A stretch of DNA of 64,000 bases from DATLMR01 sp964615905 (lineage in GTDB: Bacteria > Acidobacteriota > Blastocatellia > UBA7656), in assembly GCA_964615905.1 (NCBI GenBank), contig CAZTUB010000012.1, positions 124,001 to 188,000 of the forward strand. The letters run 5' to 3'. The translations under genes and the position numbers were made by a program. The notes below the pieces were generated by a model, which saw only the letters and a program-made list of their open reading frames with translations, did not search any database and had not been told where the DNA came from. Below, piece by piece: positions 24,326 to 33,432 of the stretch (positions are counted from its first letter, which is position 1; each line of letters opens with the position of its first letter).

Positions 24326-27097
24326 TCATCTGGCGGGGAAACTGATACCAGTTAGTCCAGGTTCACCGCGTGGCAATCGACGGCGTAGTAGCTTCTCGAA
24401 CTCAACCACACAGAAGATGACCGAAGACAGCAGCAGGCTGAGAGCCAAATCCTCGACCGGCAGAGCAACTGTGTTGAACAGCTCTTGTAGAAATGGCAAG
24501 TAGACTATAGCCATCTGTAAGACGAGCGTCAGCGATACGGCCCCCAGCATCGGTTTGTTTGACAGCAGTCCGATACTGAAAAGCGAATCACGCTCAGAAC
24601 GGATTGCCAGCGCGTGCGCCATTTGCGAAAGGGTGACGGTGGTGAAGATCATCGTCTGCCAACCGGCATTTCCGCTATTCCAATACCAGTAGCCAAAACC
24701 AAGCGAAATCAGGCCCATCAACAATCCTACTATCAGTATGTGCCACTTCATTCCGTGACCAAGAATACCTTCAGTAGGATCGTAAGGCGGGCGGTTCATG
24801 GTGTCGCGCTCGGGCGGCTCAACGCTGAGCGCCAGCGCCGGCAAGCCATCGGAAACCAGATTTATCCAGAGAATCTGTAATGGCAATAGCGGCAATGGCA
24901 TCCCTGTGAGGGGAGCTAAGAGCATAACCCACAGCTCGCTTGAATTTGTGGTCAGGATGTACTTGATAAACTTGCGGATGTTGTCGTAGATGACTCTGCC
25001 CTCTTTTACCGCCTCTACGATAGTGGCGAAGTTGTCGTCGAGCAGCACCATGTCGGATGCTTCTTTCGCCACATCGGTGCCTGTGATACCCATCGCAACG
25101 CCGATGTTTGCCTTCTTCAGCGCCGGGGCGTCGTTTACACCGTCGCCGGTCATGGCGACTACGTGACCCTGGCTCTGCAAAGCCTGTACGATCTTGAGCT
25201 TGTGTTCCGGCGATACACGCGCGAATACTGGCGTCTCTCCAACTATCCTATTCAACTGCTCTGCAGTCGCTGCCGACAGCTTCTGCCCTGTCAAGATACG
25301 ATCATTAGTTGCCATCCCCAGCTCGCGGGCAATGTAGTGAGCCGTGAGAGGATGATCGCCGGTAATCATAACCGGGCGAATGCCCGCAGCTTTACAAGTC
25401 TCCACAGCCTCTCTCGCCTCCGGGCGAGGCGGATCGATCAAACCGCTCATACCTACGAAGATCAGGTCTCGTTCCAGCTTGCTCCCAATTTCATCCTCAG
25501 AAAGCGACTCGATTGGCCTGAAGGCTACTCCGAGCACACGCATCCCCTTACCTGCCAGTTCGTCATCGCAGACAGAAATACGCTTGCGCCACGCACGGGT
25601 AAGCGGCTCGACCCTGGCGCCAACCAGGATGCTGCTGGATATATCGAGCAAAGCGTCAACCGCACCCTTTGTGAAAGCAACGTAGGGCGTTTCCAAAATA
25701 CCGAAGCCGGGGGGTATCTGAAGAGAGTCAGAACTCCCAAGCTCCGGGCTTCGAACTTCGTGAACAGTCGTCATCATTTTGCGTTCGGATTCAAACGGAA
25801 TCTCGGCCACGCGAGGGAGGACGGCTTCAAGATGGTCTTTCCTTAGTCCCGCCTGAGCAGCCACCATCAAAAACGCAACCTCTGTGGGCTCGCCCGATAC
25901 GCTCGCGCAATCTGCCGGGTTTGCGTCCGGCTTCAGCAAAGCGTCGTTGCACAGCGCGCCCCCGATTATCAGCATCAGCAGTGGGGATCGCTGCTCGTCA
26001 ATTTCCGCCCTTGCTCCGAGAGAATAAGTAAGCTCACGCGGGCTCACCCGAGCTCCCGCTACTTCGAGGACAGCAACGGCCATATTGTTTTCCGTAAGCG
26101 TTCCGGTCTTATCAGAACAGATGACCGTTACCGAGCCGAGCGTCTCTACGGCGGGCAGCTTGCGGATGAGCGCGCGTCTCTTCAGCATCCGCTGTGCGCC
26201 GAGCGCGAGCGCAATAGTGACGATGGCAGGCAGCCCCTCCGGCACAGCCGCCACCGCTATGCTCACGCTCGTAAGCAACATCAGCTTCAACTCTTCGCCT
26301 CGCACCATCCCTATGAGGAAGATCAAGCCGACTATCAATAGCGCAGCCGCGGCCAGATTCCGACCTAACTGGTCGAGTCGCTTTTGGAGAGGAGTCGGCG
26401 CGCGCTCGACCGTTTGAATCATCGCGGCGATACTGCCTAGCTCGGTGGTCATCCCGGTCGCGACGACCACCGCTTGACCGCGACCATAACTGACGGTGGT
26501 TCCCGTATAGATCATATTCCGGCGGTCGCCGAGCGGCAGGTTTGTTTGATTTAGTCGGTGCGCATCTTTTTCGACCGGCTCAGACTCGCCCGTGAGCGCC
26601 GCTTCCTGTGCGCGCAAGTTGTGGCTTTCAAGCAAGCGGCAATCAGCGGGAACAAGGTTTCCGGCCTCCAGCAATATAATATCCCCCGGTACAAGCTCAC
26701 GGGATGGAAGCTCTTCGACCGCCCCGTCGCGACGGACCCTCACGCTGGGGGCGGCCAGGGTCTTCAAAGCCGCCATCGCGCGCTCGGCGCGGTATTCTTG
26801 ATTGAATCCGAGGAGGGCGTTGAGCACGACTATGGCGATGATGACCGACGTATCTTTGTAATCGCCAAGGGCAGCCGAAATGACAGCGGCGGCAATTAAG
26901 ATTATCACGACGGTGGATGTCAGTTGCTCGAATAAGATGAGCAACGGACTTCTGCGTCCCTGCTCTACCAGCTCGTTGTAACCATAAGCGGCCAAACGGC
27001 GCGCGGCCTCCACTCCGGTCAGGCCGCGGGATTGGTCCGTGCCGAGCTTTTGCAGTGCATCTTCTGCGCCGAGGTTGTGCCAGTCAGTAACTTGCAA
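24326..27097 (-). CDS. Cation-transporting P-type ATPase, Ca2+ (P2A) type
   Basis: A 923-residue pump. It shows the N-terminal cation-ATPase domain, actuator LTGESEPVEKD, the M4 ion site AVPEGLPAIV, phosphorylation site CSDKTGTLTENN (Asp near residue 329), hinge MTGDGVNDAPALKKANIG and about ten membrane helices. PEGLP in M4 is typical of SERCA/PMR1-like Ca2+ (or Mn2+) pumps. The start appears to be a TTG at 27097, in the same frame as the upstream USP gene whose TGA is 18 bases before. There is no strong ribosome site, so translation may be coupled to the USP. Confidence 0.93.
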   Translation of the reverse strand: MQVTDWHNLGAEDALQKLGTDQSRGLTGVEAARRLAAYGYNELVEQGRRSPLLILFEQLTSTVVIILIAAAVISAALGDYKDTSVIIAIVVLNALLGFNQEYRAERAMAALKTLAAPSVRVRRDGAVEELPSRELVPGDIILLEAGNLVPADCRLLESHNLRAQEAALTGESEPVEKDAHRLNQTNLPLGDRRNMIYTGTTVSYGRGQAVVVATGMTTELGSIAAMIQTVERAPTPLQKRLDQLGRNLAAAALLIVGLIFLIGMVRGEELKLMLLTSVSIAVAAVPEGLPAIVTIALALGAQRMLKRRALIRKLPAVETLGSVTVICSDKTGTLTENNMAVAVLEVAGARVSPRELTYSLGARAEIDEQRSPLLMLIIGGALCNDALLKPDANPADCASVSGEPTEVAFLMVAAQAGLRKDHLEAVLPRVAEIPFESERKMMTTVHEVRSPELGSSDSLQIPPGFGILETPYVAFTKGAVDALLDISSSILVGARVEPLTRAWRKRISVCDDELAGKGMRVLGVAFRPIESLSEDEIGSKLERDLIFVGMSGLIDPPRPEAREAVETCKAAGIRPVMITGDHPLTAHYIARELGMATNDRILTGQKLSAATAEQLNRIVGETPVFARVSPEHKLKIVQALQSQGHVVAMTGDGVNDAPALKKANIGVAMGITGTDVAKEASDMVLLDDNFATIVEAVKEGRVIYDNIRKFIKYILTTNSSELWVMLLAPLTGMPLPLLPLQILWINLVSDGLPALALSVEPPERDTMNRPPYDPTEGILGHGMKWHILIVGLLMGLISLGFGYWYWNSGNAGWQTMIFTTVTLSQMAHALAIRSERDSLFSIGLLSNKPMLGAVSLTLVLQMAIVYLPFLQELFNTVALPVEDLALSLLLSSVIFCVVEFEKLLRRRLPRGEPGLTGISFPAR

Positions 27098-27115
27098 GGT
27101 TAATGAGACCCCTAC

Positions 27116-28039
27116 TCAAACAGCCTGTCTCGCGCGCGCGACTTCGACCGAGCAGCGAGCGCGAGCCGCCACAGCCGACGACACGCTCCCAAGAAGGAGC
27201 CTTTCGATATGCCTGAGCCCTCTTGCCCCGACAAAGATTGAGTCAGCTCCCCACTGTTCGGCTTCGGCTAGCAGAACGCGTTGCGCATCGCCGTTCTTGA
27301 TTCTGGAATAGACCCCTAATCCGGCGGCTCGCAGCTTTTCGAGCGACGCATTCACCGACCGCTGGACCCATGCTTCCTGACTCTCGTCACCCGTCTTAAC
27401 CCACTGTAGTGCTGTTGACATGAAAGAATCGAGCGCCGTGATTACACAGACCTCACTGCCTTGCGGCCACTTGCGCGCAACGACCGACTGCAAGGCGGCT
27501 TGAGCGCCTGGCGAGCCGTCCATGCCTATCGCGATTCGGACCGGCGCGTTGCTTGTTGCATTGACGCCTCGTGCTATTCTCACCGAACACCGAGCTTCGT
27601 TAACTACTTTTTGCGACACGCTCCCCAAAAAGAATCTGCCGGGCGCTGAACGTCCGTGCGAGCCAACGACGACCAGATCGGCGTTCCATTCTTCAGCCTT
27701 ATTGATTATCGCCCAGGCGGGCGAATCGCCGACGGCCTCGACCTCCACAGACCACCCTGGAAAAAACGACCTCACGCGCTGGCTCGCGTTGGCGGCCGTC
27801 TGGGAGGCTTGTTTGACCGCGCGTCCGGCTCGTTCGCTCAATTCCCTGGCTCTTTGTAGAATCTGCTTGTCGAAGGCCGTCTCTGCGACTTCATATTCCG
27901 CAAGCGGAGCAGGAGGCATAAAGACGTTGGCCACCGACATAATCACCGCCTCGGCTTCCTGGGGTAATCCCGCGCGCGTCAAATCATCCAGTGCCCTTTC
28001 GGCGCACTCCGATCCATCATAAGCAATCAGAATTCTCAT
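27116..28039 (-). CDS. Universal stress protein, two tandem USP domains
   Basis: A 307-residue paralogue of the USP at 22.4 kb. It opens MRILIAYDGSECAERALDDL, with ATP loops GSHGRSAPGRFFLGS and GARGLRHIERLLLGS. ATG 28039 has an AAAGGAGG site. It lies between the L,D-transpeptidase gene (49 bases upstream) and the Ca2+-type ATPase (18 bases downstream), so the three probably share a transcript. Pairing of USPs with P-type ATPases is known in oxygen-limitation regulons such as the mycobacterial DosR set. Confidence 0.92.
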   Translation of the reverse strand: MRILIAYDGSECAERALDDLTRAGLPQEAEAVIMSVANVFMPPAPLAEYEVAETAFDKQILQRARELSERAGRAVKQASQTAANASQRVRSFFPGWSVEVEAVGDSPAWAIINKAEEWNADLVVVGSHGRSAPGRFFLGSVSQKVVNEARCSVRIARGVNATSNAPVRIAIGMDGSPGAQAALQSVVARKWPQGSEVCVITALDSFMSTALQWVKTGDESQEAWVQRSVNASLEKLRAAGLGVYSRIKNGDAQRVLLAEAEQWGADSIFVGARGLRHIERLLLGSVSSAVAARARCSVEVARARQAV

Positions 28040-28088
28040 TATGCCAACCTCCTTTGTTAGAGGAGTCTACCTACTACTATTTCGCCAG

Positions 28089-28862
28089 CTACGGGATATC
28101 ATCTTCCGGTTTTGGAGCGCTGCCGTCGTAAACAATAACAACGGCCCCCACAGGCGTCATCTCGCTGAACTGCTTGGAGGCGAACATCGGTATGCGAATG
28201 CAGCCGTGGCTGGCCGGGTACGCGGGCACCGAGGGGTTTCCGTGTATGGCGACGCCTGAAATGATGTATACGGGGTAGTAAAGAAGACCGAGAGGGCTTT
28301 TGCGCCACCCCGCTATCTTGTTATAGACACTGAACCGCCCCAGAGGTGTGACCGCTCTGCGAGTCCATCCCTGGGATGTGAAGGGCTTTCCGGTGCCTGA
28401 GGAAACCGGGAGAATCTTTGACACTGTTCCGCTGCCGTCAACGATAAACAACACCTGTCGGCTGACGTCTACCTCGACGTGCGGGTATCCGCTTTCGAAT
28501 GGCGATGGCCGCGTTGCGATGCGCAGGGCTTGAAGCTCTTCCGGTGTTAGCTTTCCCGTTCGCTTTCGCGCTTCGACCTTCTGAAAAGCGACAAGTGCGT
28601 GGCGAGAGCCTTCGTCCAGCTTTCCGTCCACCGGGCCGGTCCAGTATCCGAGGTCAGACAATCGCTGCTCGGCTTCTTGAACCTCCTCGGGGTTCATTGA
28701 ATTCTGATTTTGTGATGAATGACTTGCCTGGCTTGACGCGCGAGTTGCAGGCGCTACGCTCTTGGATGGCGTGGCCCCATCCGTCGGCAAGATCAAGCCC
28801 AGACAGATCACGCATAGCACCCCGTATAGCGTTTGCCTTAGATTTTCGCAGTTGCTATTCAT
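28089..28862 (-). CDS. L,D-transpeptidase with peptidoglycan-binding domain
   Basis: A 257-residue exported protein. An N-terminal hydrophobic signal (LYGVLCVICLGLIL) is followed by a Ser/Gln-rich linker, a peptidoglycan-binding repeat (VQEAEQRLSDLGYWTGPVDG) and a YkuD domain with AIHGNPSVPAYPASHGCIRIP, whose Cys near residue 224 is the nucleophile. It would make 3-3 cross-links or attach proteins in the wall, typical of stationary or stressed cells. No clear ribosome site precedes ATG 28862, so the start is uncertain. The 280 bases upstream hold only a one-mismatch GTGT-N6-TCAC match at 29052. Confidence 0.9.
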   Translation of the reverse strand: MNSNCENLRQTLYGVLCVICLGLILPTDGATPSKSVAPATRASSQASHSSQNQNSMNPEEVQEAEQRLSDLGYWTGPVDGKLDEGSRHALVAFQKVEARKRTGKLTPEELQALRIATRPSPFESGYPHVEVDVSRQVLFIVDGSGTVSKILPVSSGTGKPFTSQGWTRRAVTPLGRFSVYNKIAGWRKSPLGLLYYPVYIISGVAIHGNPSVPAYPASHGCIRIPMFASKQFSEMTPVGAVVIVYDGSAPKPEDDIP

Positions 28863-29142
28863 ACCAGTCTGGCAAAGAGCAAATCAGCAGCCATCCGTCC
28901 GAAGTGCGTTGAAGCTTCACTTGCAAGACTGAGCATCCGTAGCCAGTTCAAAGAACGCCGCTATTTGCTCGTTTTAGAGGGTGCTCACAACGCCTGCGCC
29001 TGCTGAGAAGTGATCTATCTACCTGACTCGCTTGCGCCATATTGGGCAGCGGTGTGGAATTTCACTCTTCCGCGCGTGGCACTTTACGCAATTCACACTG
29101 ATGAGTTGTCGATTTAGAATCGGCAGGGGTGATCGAGTATAG

Positions 29143-29709
29143 CTACCGCTGCGTTTGCGCTTTCGCCTCTTCGCGTCTATTCAAAAAGAGCTTGCGCAGG
29201 CGGGGAGCGAGTATCACTACCAGCGACGGTATCCATAACCAGACAAATTCGTTCATTATCACTGCCGCCCCGGCAGCGCTGAAGAAAGCCAGCCCCGTCG
29301 GCGAGGATACAATGGGCCGCCAGGGCAGGAAGAATCGTTCGGGACTGAACGGCGCAAGAAAGGCAACCCCCAAAGTGCCATCCACCATTGCGTCTAAAAC
29401 TCCATGCGAAGCGGTCGCCAGGAAAAAAAGGACGAAGAGCGCCTTCCGGCTGATTCCTTCTATTGGTCTTCTGAAGGCTAGAAGTACTATCAGGCCACTC
29501 AAAACCGCCGCGAAGAGAAAGGAATGGGTCAGTCCCCTGTGGCCAAGCATGTGGCTGTACTCGAAGAACGATCGCGGACAATAAACATCCAGGTCGGGCG
29601 CAAGGGCGCATCCAGCGGATAGCAGCCAAAACCGCAGTGGTAGCCGGAGCGTAGTATACGCCCGCCCCAGAGCCACCGCCGCGATGGCATGAGAGAACGC
29701 AGAAGGCAT
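29143..29709 (-). CDS. Membrane-bound metal-dependent hydrolase, YdjM/DUF457-like
   Basis: A 188-residue protein with about four membrane helices and the conserved metal-ligand pattern of the YdjM family: SFSHAIAAVALG-like N-terminal His, CALAPDLDV, LGHRGLTHS and ASHGVLDA. The family is called metal-dependent hydrolase by these motifs, but no substrate is established. The start is ATG 29709 with a weak AGAGAG site. The C-terminus is basic and cytoplasmic. It stands 108 bases beyond the next minus-strand gene. Confidence 0.82.
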   Translation of the reverse strand: MPSAFSHAIAAVALGRAYTTLRLPLRFWLLSAGCALAPDLDVYCPRSFFEYSHMLGHRGLTHSFLFAAVLSGLIVLLAFRRPIEGISRKALFVLFFLATASHGVLDAMVDGTLGVAFLAPFSPERFFLPWRPIVSSPTGLAFFSAAGAAVIMNEFVWLWIPSLVVILAPRLRKLFLNRREEAKAQTQR

Positions 29710-29816
29710 GGTACTTACTCTCTAAAAGAGGAGATTATTAGAAGCGACTTCTTGCAACCGCTTGAAGGCCGCTCACCGATAAATATTAACCTCTTAAATC
29801 AAGTAAGCGCCATCGG

Positions 29817-30473
29817 TTATGAGAGCCGTCTTTGCCTGCGAACCGCAAGAATGTAGACGATCATGGCGATGAATATGCCTGCCAGGTCCGCAGCCAGATC
29901 TTGAACGGTATCGCGCGGGGTCCATATCCGGTGGCCATCGAGCAACCGCTCATCAATCAACTCCGTGATTTCGTAGTAGGCCGCAAGGCTGAAGGTAGTC
30001 GTGAGTGAAAAGAATGCCACGAGGCCCGGAGGCAGCCGGTAACCGGACCTGTTAAGAAGCGTCGTCATGAGCCACATGATGGGGACGAACGAGAGCCCGC
30101 TCACTGTGAAGTGTGTGATGATGTCATATGGGACTAGGGCGATTCTCCGGCTGAATAGACCGAACTGGTTGCCGATGACATCCATGACAATCGAGAGCAC
30201 AAGGCAAAGGAGCACTTTCAGCGGCAGCCGGATATGCAATCGCAGCCTGACGTATAAATAGAACGAAGTTAGGGCGAGGCCGCCTAAAAAAGCGTTAATC
30301 AGCATGGACCGGTAGGGCAGCCTGAGCAGCAGAGCCGTATAGGCCGTGAGTGCCAGCGCCCCCGCAAGTAAGGCCTCGGTTTTGCCCGGCATCCGCGAGT
30401 CAAGCGTCAAGGTCGCGGGCAACGGCCCGGCCTGACCGGGAGGGCCCAACGTAGAAACAGTTTCGACCGTCAT
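29817..30473 (-). CDS. Integral membrane protein, DUF2238/YjdF-like
   Basis: A 218-residue protein with about six membrane helices. The segment ITHFTVSGLSF, then AAYYEITELIDERLLDG and TPRDTVQDLAADLAGI, resembles the His, Glu and Asp pattern of the DUF2238 (YjdF) membrane family. Function unknown. ATG 30473 has an AGGGGAG site and follows the BON gene by 15 bases, so both share the sigma54-type promoter at 31134. Confidence 0.7.
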   Translation of the reverse strand: MTVETVSTLGPPGQAGPLPATLTLDSRMPGKTEALLAGALALTAYTALLLRLPYRSMLINAFLGGLALTSFYLYVRLRLHIRLPLKVLLCLVLSIVMDVIGNQFGLFSRRIALVPYDIITHFTVSGLSFVPIMWLMTTLLNRSGYRLPPGLVAFFSLTTTFSLAAYYEITELIDERLLDGHRIWTPRDTVQDLAADLAGIFIAMIVYILAVRRQRRLS

Positions 30474-30488
30474 GCTTTTCTCCCCTCA

Positions 30489-31040
30489 TCAGCCTGCTTC
30501 GGCAGCACCGAGCTCAGCACAGACAACCCGGTTATTAATAGGAGATGGCGAGTCCCCTGCGTCTCTAGCTACTTTCGTAGAGACGACTTCAGGCCTGACC
30601 TCGACGTTGTTTCGTATGCCAGTGATGCCACGCACGCTTTTCACCGCAGCCTGCGCAAGCAATTTCTCGAATTGAGAAGGTACGACCCCCTCCAACGTAA
30701 CCAGGCCGTTGCTGGCGATTGCCTTTACTCCCTCGATAGGTATCAGGATATGCGACTGAAACCTGTGGATTATCTCTTTCGCGATTTCCACATCAGCCCT
30801 CTCCAGTGAGGGCTTTACGACTATGTCGCTTGCAACGGCCTTTACCCCATACACCTCCAGCGCGGCCTTCTCTGCCATCCTTTTCTCTTCACGGCTTCTG
30901 ACAAATCCTTCGAGCGTTACTACTCCCCCGTCAGACTTTACGCTCAGATCGTCCGCGCTCAGCACAGGTATCTTTTTGAGATGAAGAAAGACATCGCGAT
31001 TGAGGTTAAACTCCATTGAAGCTTTTATCTCTGCGACCAT
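30489..31040 (-). CDS. Double BON-domain protein
   Basis: A 183-residue protein with two BON domains (LSVKSDGGVVTLEGFVRSRE and VKAIASNGLVTLEGVVPSQ) and a short disordered tail. The KAALEVYGVKAVASDIVVKP stretch is nearly repeated in the triple BON protein at 12.4 kb, which shows that the two are paralogues. No signal peptide. First gene of a two-gene operon with the DUF2238-like membrane protein. Confidence 0.9.
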   Translation of the reverse strand: MVAEIKASMEFNLNRDVFLHLKKIPVLSADDLSVKSDGGVVTLEGFVRSREEKRMAEKAALEVYGVKAVASDIVVKPSLERADVEIAKEIIHRFQSHILIPIEGVKAIASNGLVTLEGVVPSQFEKLLAQAAVKSVRGITGIRNNVEVRPEVVSTKVARDAGDSPSPINNRVVCAELGAAEAG

Positions 31041-31133
31041 CGGTTACGCCTCCTTGCCCGAGCAAGTGCCACACTGCGCACAGGCAAACCTTCTTGTGAC
31101 CGCCAGCCCTGTCAGGGCTTTTCCCAGGTCATG

Positions 31134-31149
31134 TGCAATACGTATGCCG
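31134..31149 (-). promoter_or_regulatory. Sigma54-type promoter of BON/DUF2238-like operon
   Basis: Minus-strand CGGCATACGTATTGCA, with GGCA and TTGCA at exact spacing, about 95 bases before ATG 31040. The 350-base gene-free stretch 31041-31390 holds this and the divergent USP promoter. Confidence 0.7.
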
Positions 31150-31307
31150 GGTTGAGTCTGTAATTCGCCTAATACTTTCAGCGAAATGGCAGTAACGGCC
31201 AAGCTTTGTATCAGCGGTTGCGGACTTTCGCTCAGCGCCGTGCGCAACTTTGCTCAACCACCTGCTAAAGAACTTTCAGTTGGCAAGGAAATGGCCGGTG
31301 TGATAGT

Positions 31308-31323
31308 CGGCACCACGGTTGCT
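31308..31323 (+). promoter_or_regulatory. Sigma54-type promoter of USP gene
   Basis: CGGCACCACGGTTGCT: GGCAC at -24, TTGCT at -12, exact spacing, about 68 bases before ATG 31391. Confidence 0.72.
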
Positions 31324-31390
31324 ACATCTGTTAGATTGACCCGATTAGATATAGCCTTTAGCCGAATTGAGGCTTACAGGAGGCATCGCC

Positions 31391-32275
31391 ATGAACATAC
31401 TGCTCGCCATCGATTCATCAGCCGGATCGGAGATTGCCGTGAATGAAGTCATCGCGCGCCCGTGGCCCGAGCACACTCTTGTGCATGTTCTGAGCGTCGT
31501 CGAGTATTCGCGCTTCTTTAGCGTGCCGGAACTCGTCGAGGCTGATATGGACGCTGCGCAGGAGTTGGTGAAGAGTGCTGCCGCCCGGCTCGCGCCGGGT
31601 GGCCTCGATATAACTACTGCAGTAGTTCAGGGCCACGTCCAGAGTAGTATTATCGAATACGCCGAAGAGTGGGGAGCCGACTTTGTCATCATCGGCTCAC
31701 ACGGGCATGGCGTGGTTGAGCGATTCTTGCTCGGCGGCGTCGCCAGGGTCGTTATCCGGCACGCGCCGTATTCGGTTGAGATTGTTCGGGGTCGGAAGCC
31801 CGGCAGGGCTGGAGTTTCCACGGGCCTGAGAATACTACTAGCCACTGACGGGTCTGATTGCTCAATCGCGGCCGCCCGTTCGGTCGCTGGGCGCCCGTGG
31901 CCGAAAGCAAGCGAGATTAGAATCGTAAGCGCCCCCGATGTTCTTGTGCCGGCCATCGATCCATGGGACCTCGACCCGCAGGTGCTGGACCGCCTTCGAG
32001 AAGTGGAATTGCAGTATGCGCGCGAGGCGGTCGCCAAAGTCAGGGATATTGTTTCAGGAACAGAGCTAAATGTAAGCGATGCCATTCCAGCCGGAAGCCC
32101 CAAATCGGTTATTTTGGACGAGGCTAAAAACTGGGGAGCGGACCTGATAGTGGTCGGCTCACACGGGCGGCGCGGGATAAGTCGCTTTCTGCTCGGCAGC
32201 GTCGCCGAAGCCGTCGCTCTGCACTCGGAATGTTCAGTGGAAGTGATCCGCGAGCGCGCGACGGCTTCAAGCTGA
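31391..32275 (+). CDS. Universal stress protein, two tandem USP domains
   Basis: About 294 residues, close to the USP at 13.5 kb: MNILLAIDSSAGSEIAVNEV, then LRILLATDGSDCSIAAARS. ATP loops are GSHGHGVVERFLLGG (final Ser replaced by Gly in domain 1) and GSHGRRGISRFLLGS. ATG 31391 has an AGGAGG site. The in-frame start at 31367 lacks one. It is divergent from the BON operon and has its own sigma54-type promoter. Confidence 0.92.
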   Translation: MNILLAIDSSAGSEIAVNEVIARPWPEHTLVHVLSVVEYSRFFSVPELVEADMDAAQELVKSAAARLAPGGLDITTAVVQGHVQSSIIEYAEEWGADFVIIGSHGHGVVERFLLGGVARVVIRHAPYSVEIVRGRKPGRAGVSTGLRILLATDGSDCSIAAARSVAGRPWPKASEIRIVSAPDVLVPAIDPWDLDPQVLDRLREVELQYAREAVAKVRDIVSGTELNVSDAIPAGSPKSVILDEAKNWGADLIVVGSHGRRGISRFLLGSVAEAVALHSECSVEVIRERATASS

Positions 32276-32292
32276 ATCGCGCTGCGCATAGG

Positions 32293-33129
32293 CTATGAGA
32301 GATTCGCCAGGCGTTTTTCCAGATCTTTAGTAATATCGTCGGCGGACTCTCCGGCCTCGCAGCCGACCGGCTCGCCGAACGTCAATCGAATTTCACACGG
32401 CAATGCGAAGTATTGCTTTCGTTTCTTTAGCTCGAACAGGCCCGTGATCTTTACGGGCACTATTTTCGCGTTTAGCTTCGATGCTAACACTCCAATCCCT
32501 TTCATAAAATGGCTCATCCGACCGACCTCGGTGCGCTGCCCTTTGGGAAACACAAACAGGTTGTACCGGTCATCCATCAGCCGCCCCGCGAGGGCAAAGC
32601 TTCTTCTAAATCCGCTCTCCTGAGGCAGCGAAAAGGCGTTGAATAGACAAAGTATCAGAGCGTACGCTACATGCAGATAGAGTCTCTTGAGCCGGGAAGT
32701 TTCCTTAGGGGGATAAAGCCAGTCGCGGTGCATCTCGCCTATCATCGCGATAGCCATACGGCGTTTAAAGCGACCGGGCAAAGCAGAAAGTATTAGCACC
32801 GGGGCGATCTATGTGATGTGGTTTGAGATAAAGAGGACCGGCCCCCTCTCACCGCTTAAACGCTCTTTGCCGCGCACCCGCACCCAGGCCAGCAACCCGG
32901 TTAGCGGAAGCGTGACAGAATAGAGAAAAGCGAGCCGCACCAATCTTGCAGTCAAGCGATGCGGCCACTCAGGGTAAGGGTACGGGCGGGCCTGGCTCGC
33001 GGAGCTTTCGTCGATCAGCCTCTCGATGTCGCCGAGCGTCGTTGCGGCGGTAAAGGCCGCCTCGTCCAGCTCCACCTGATAACGGTCCTCAAGCGCGCCG
33101 AGCAGCGAATGTGCCCCGGTGCAAGTGCT
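32293..33129 (-). pseudogene. ACP-acyltransferase remnant interrupted by an in-frame TAG
   Basis: Below a stop at 33130 the frame reads SLLGALEDRYQVELDEAAF, the end of an acyl-carrier domain, then a membrane segment and a lysophosphatidate-type acyltransferase start ending GPVLFISNHIT. A TAG at 32809-32811 follows. The same frame resumes with IAPVLILSALPGRFKRR and carries on through FVFPKGQRTEVGRM to a normal end. The codon expected after SNHIT is an aromatic (TAT or TAC). The whole looks like the 3' part of an AMP-ligase/ACP/acyltransferase fusion gene that lost its 5' part and gained a nonsense codon. Confidence 0.78.
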
Positions 33130-33360
33130 CTATTTAGTAGATAGGCGCCGCCGAATATAAATTTGATCGCGCATGAGTTGAGGAATATCACCCTCAATGT
33201 TTGATGAATGTGCCTCCCGTCTATTTCTCCATCAAGGTGACGGCGACAAATATATGATTATTTTCATTCCGTTTTATTGCGTGAAATCGCACATGTAGCG
33301 CAAAGTTGTGTGAAAAATAGCGAGCCAGAGTGCCGTGAGTCCCGCCTCCACTGCCTATTC

Positions 33361-33389
33361 TTGTCTAGCTTTATTGCCGGTGCTATGAT
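33361..33389 (+). promoter_or_regulatory. Sigma70-type promoter of the NtrC-family regulator
   Basis: TTGTCT, a 17-base spacer and TATGAT, with a start expected about 35 bases before ATG 33433. The remaining gene-free stretch from 33130 is AT-rich around 33250-33290 and shows no other clear signal. Confidence 0.6.
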
Positions 33390-33432
33390 TCGATGCTGTC
33401 AGGCCAAGACTTAAAACAGACAAGATAAACCG

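Noticed and set aside
27116..28039. USP plus P-type ATPase as evidence that the organism is a mycobacterium-like actinobacterium
   Set aside because: The multihaem cytochromes, MtrB-type outer-membrane barrel and system II context need an outer membrane and do not fit Actinobacteria.
28878..28893. A sigma54-like match TGGCTGCTGATTTGCT on the minus strand before the L,D-transpeptidase gene
   Set aside because: It would start transcription only about 5 bases before the assigned ATG, leaving no ribosome site. Kept out unless the gene starts further downstream.
29052..29065. GTGTGGAATTTCAC, a one-mismatch Crp/Fnr-type site
   Set aside because: It is about 190 bases from the nearest start, and single-mismatch matches are common.
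22271..32811. Possible recoding of TAG (Trp-like position at 22271, Tyr-like position at 32809)
   Set aside because: The two sites would need different amino acids, and the first gene is also frameshifted and truncated. Simple pseudogene decay explains both.
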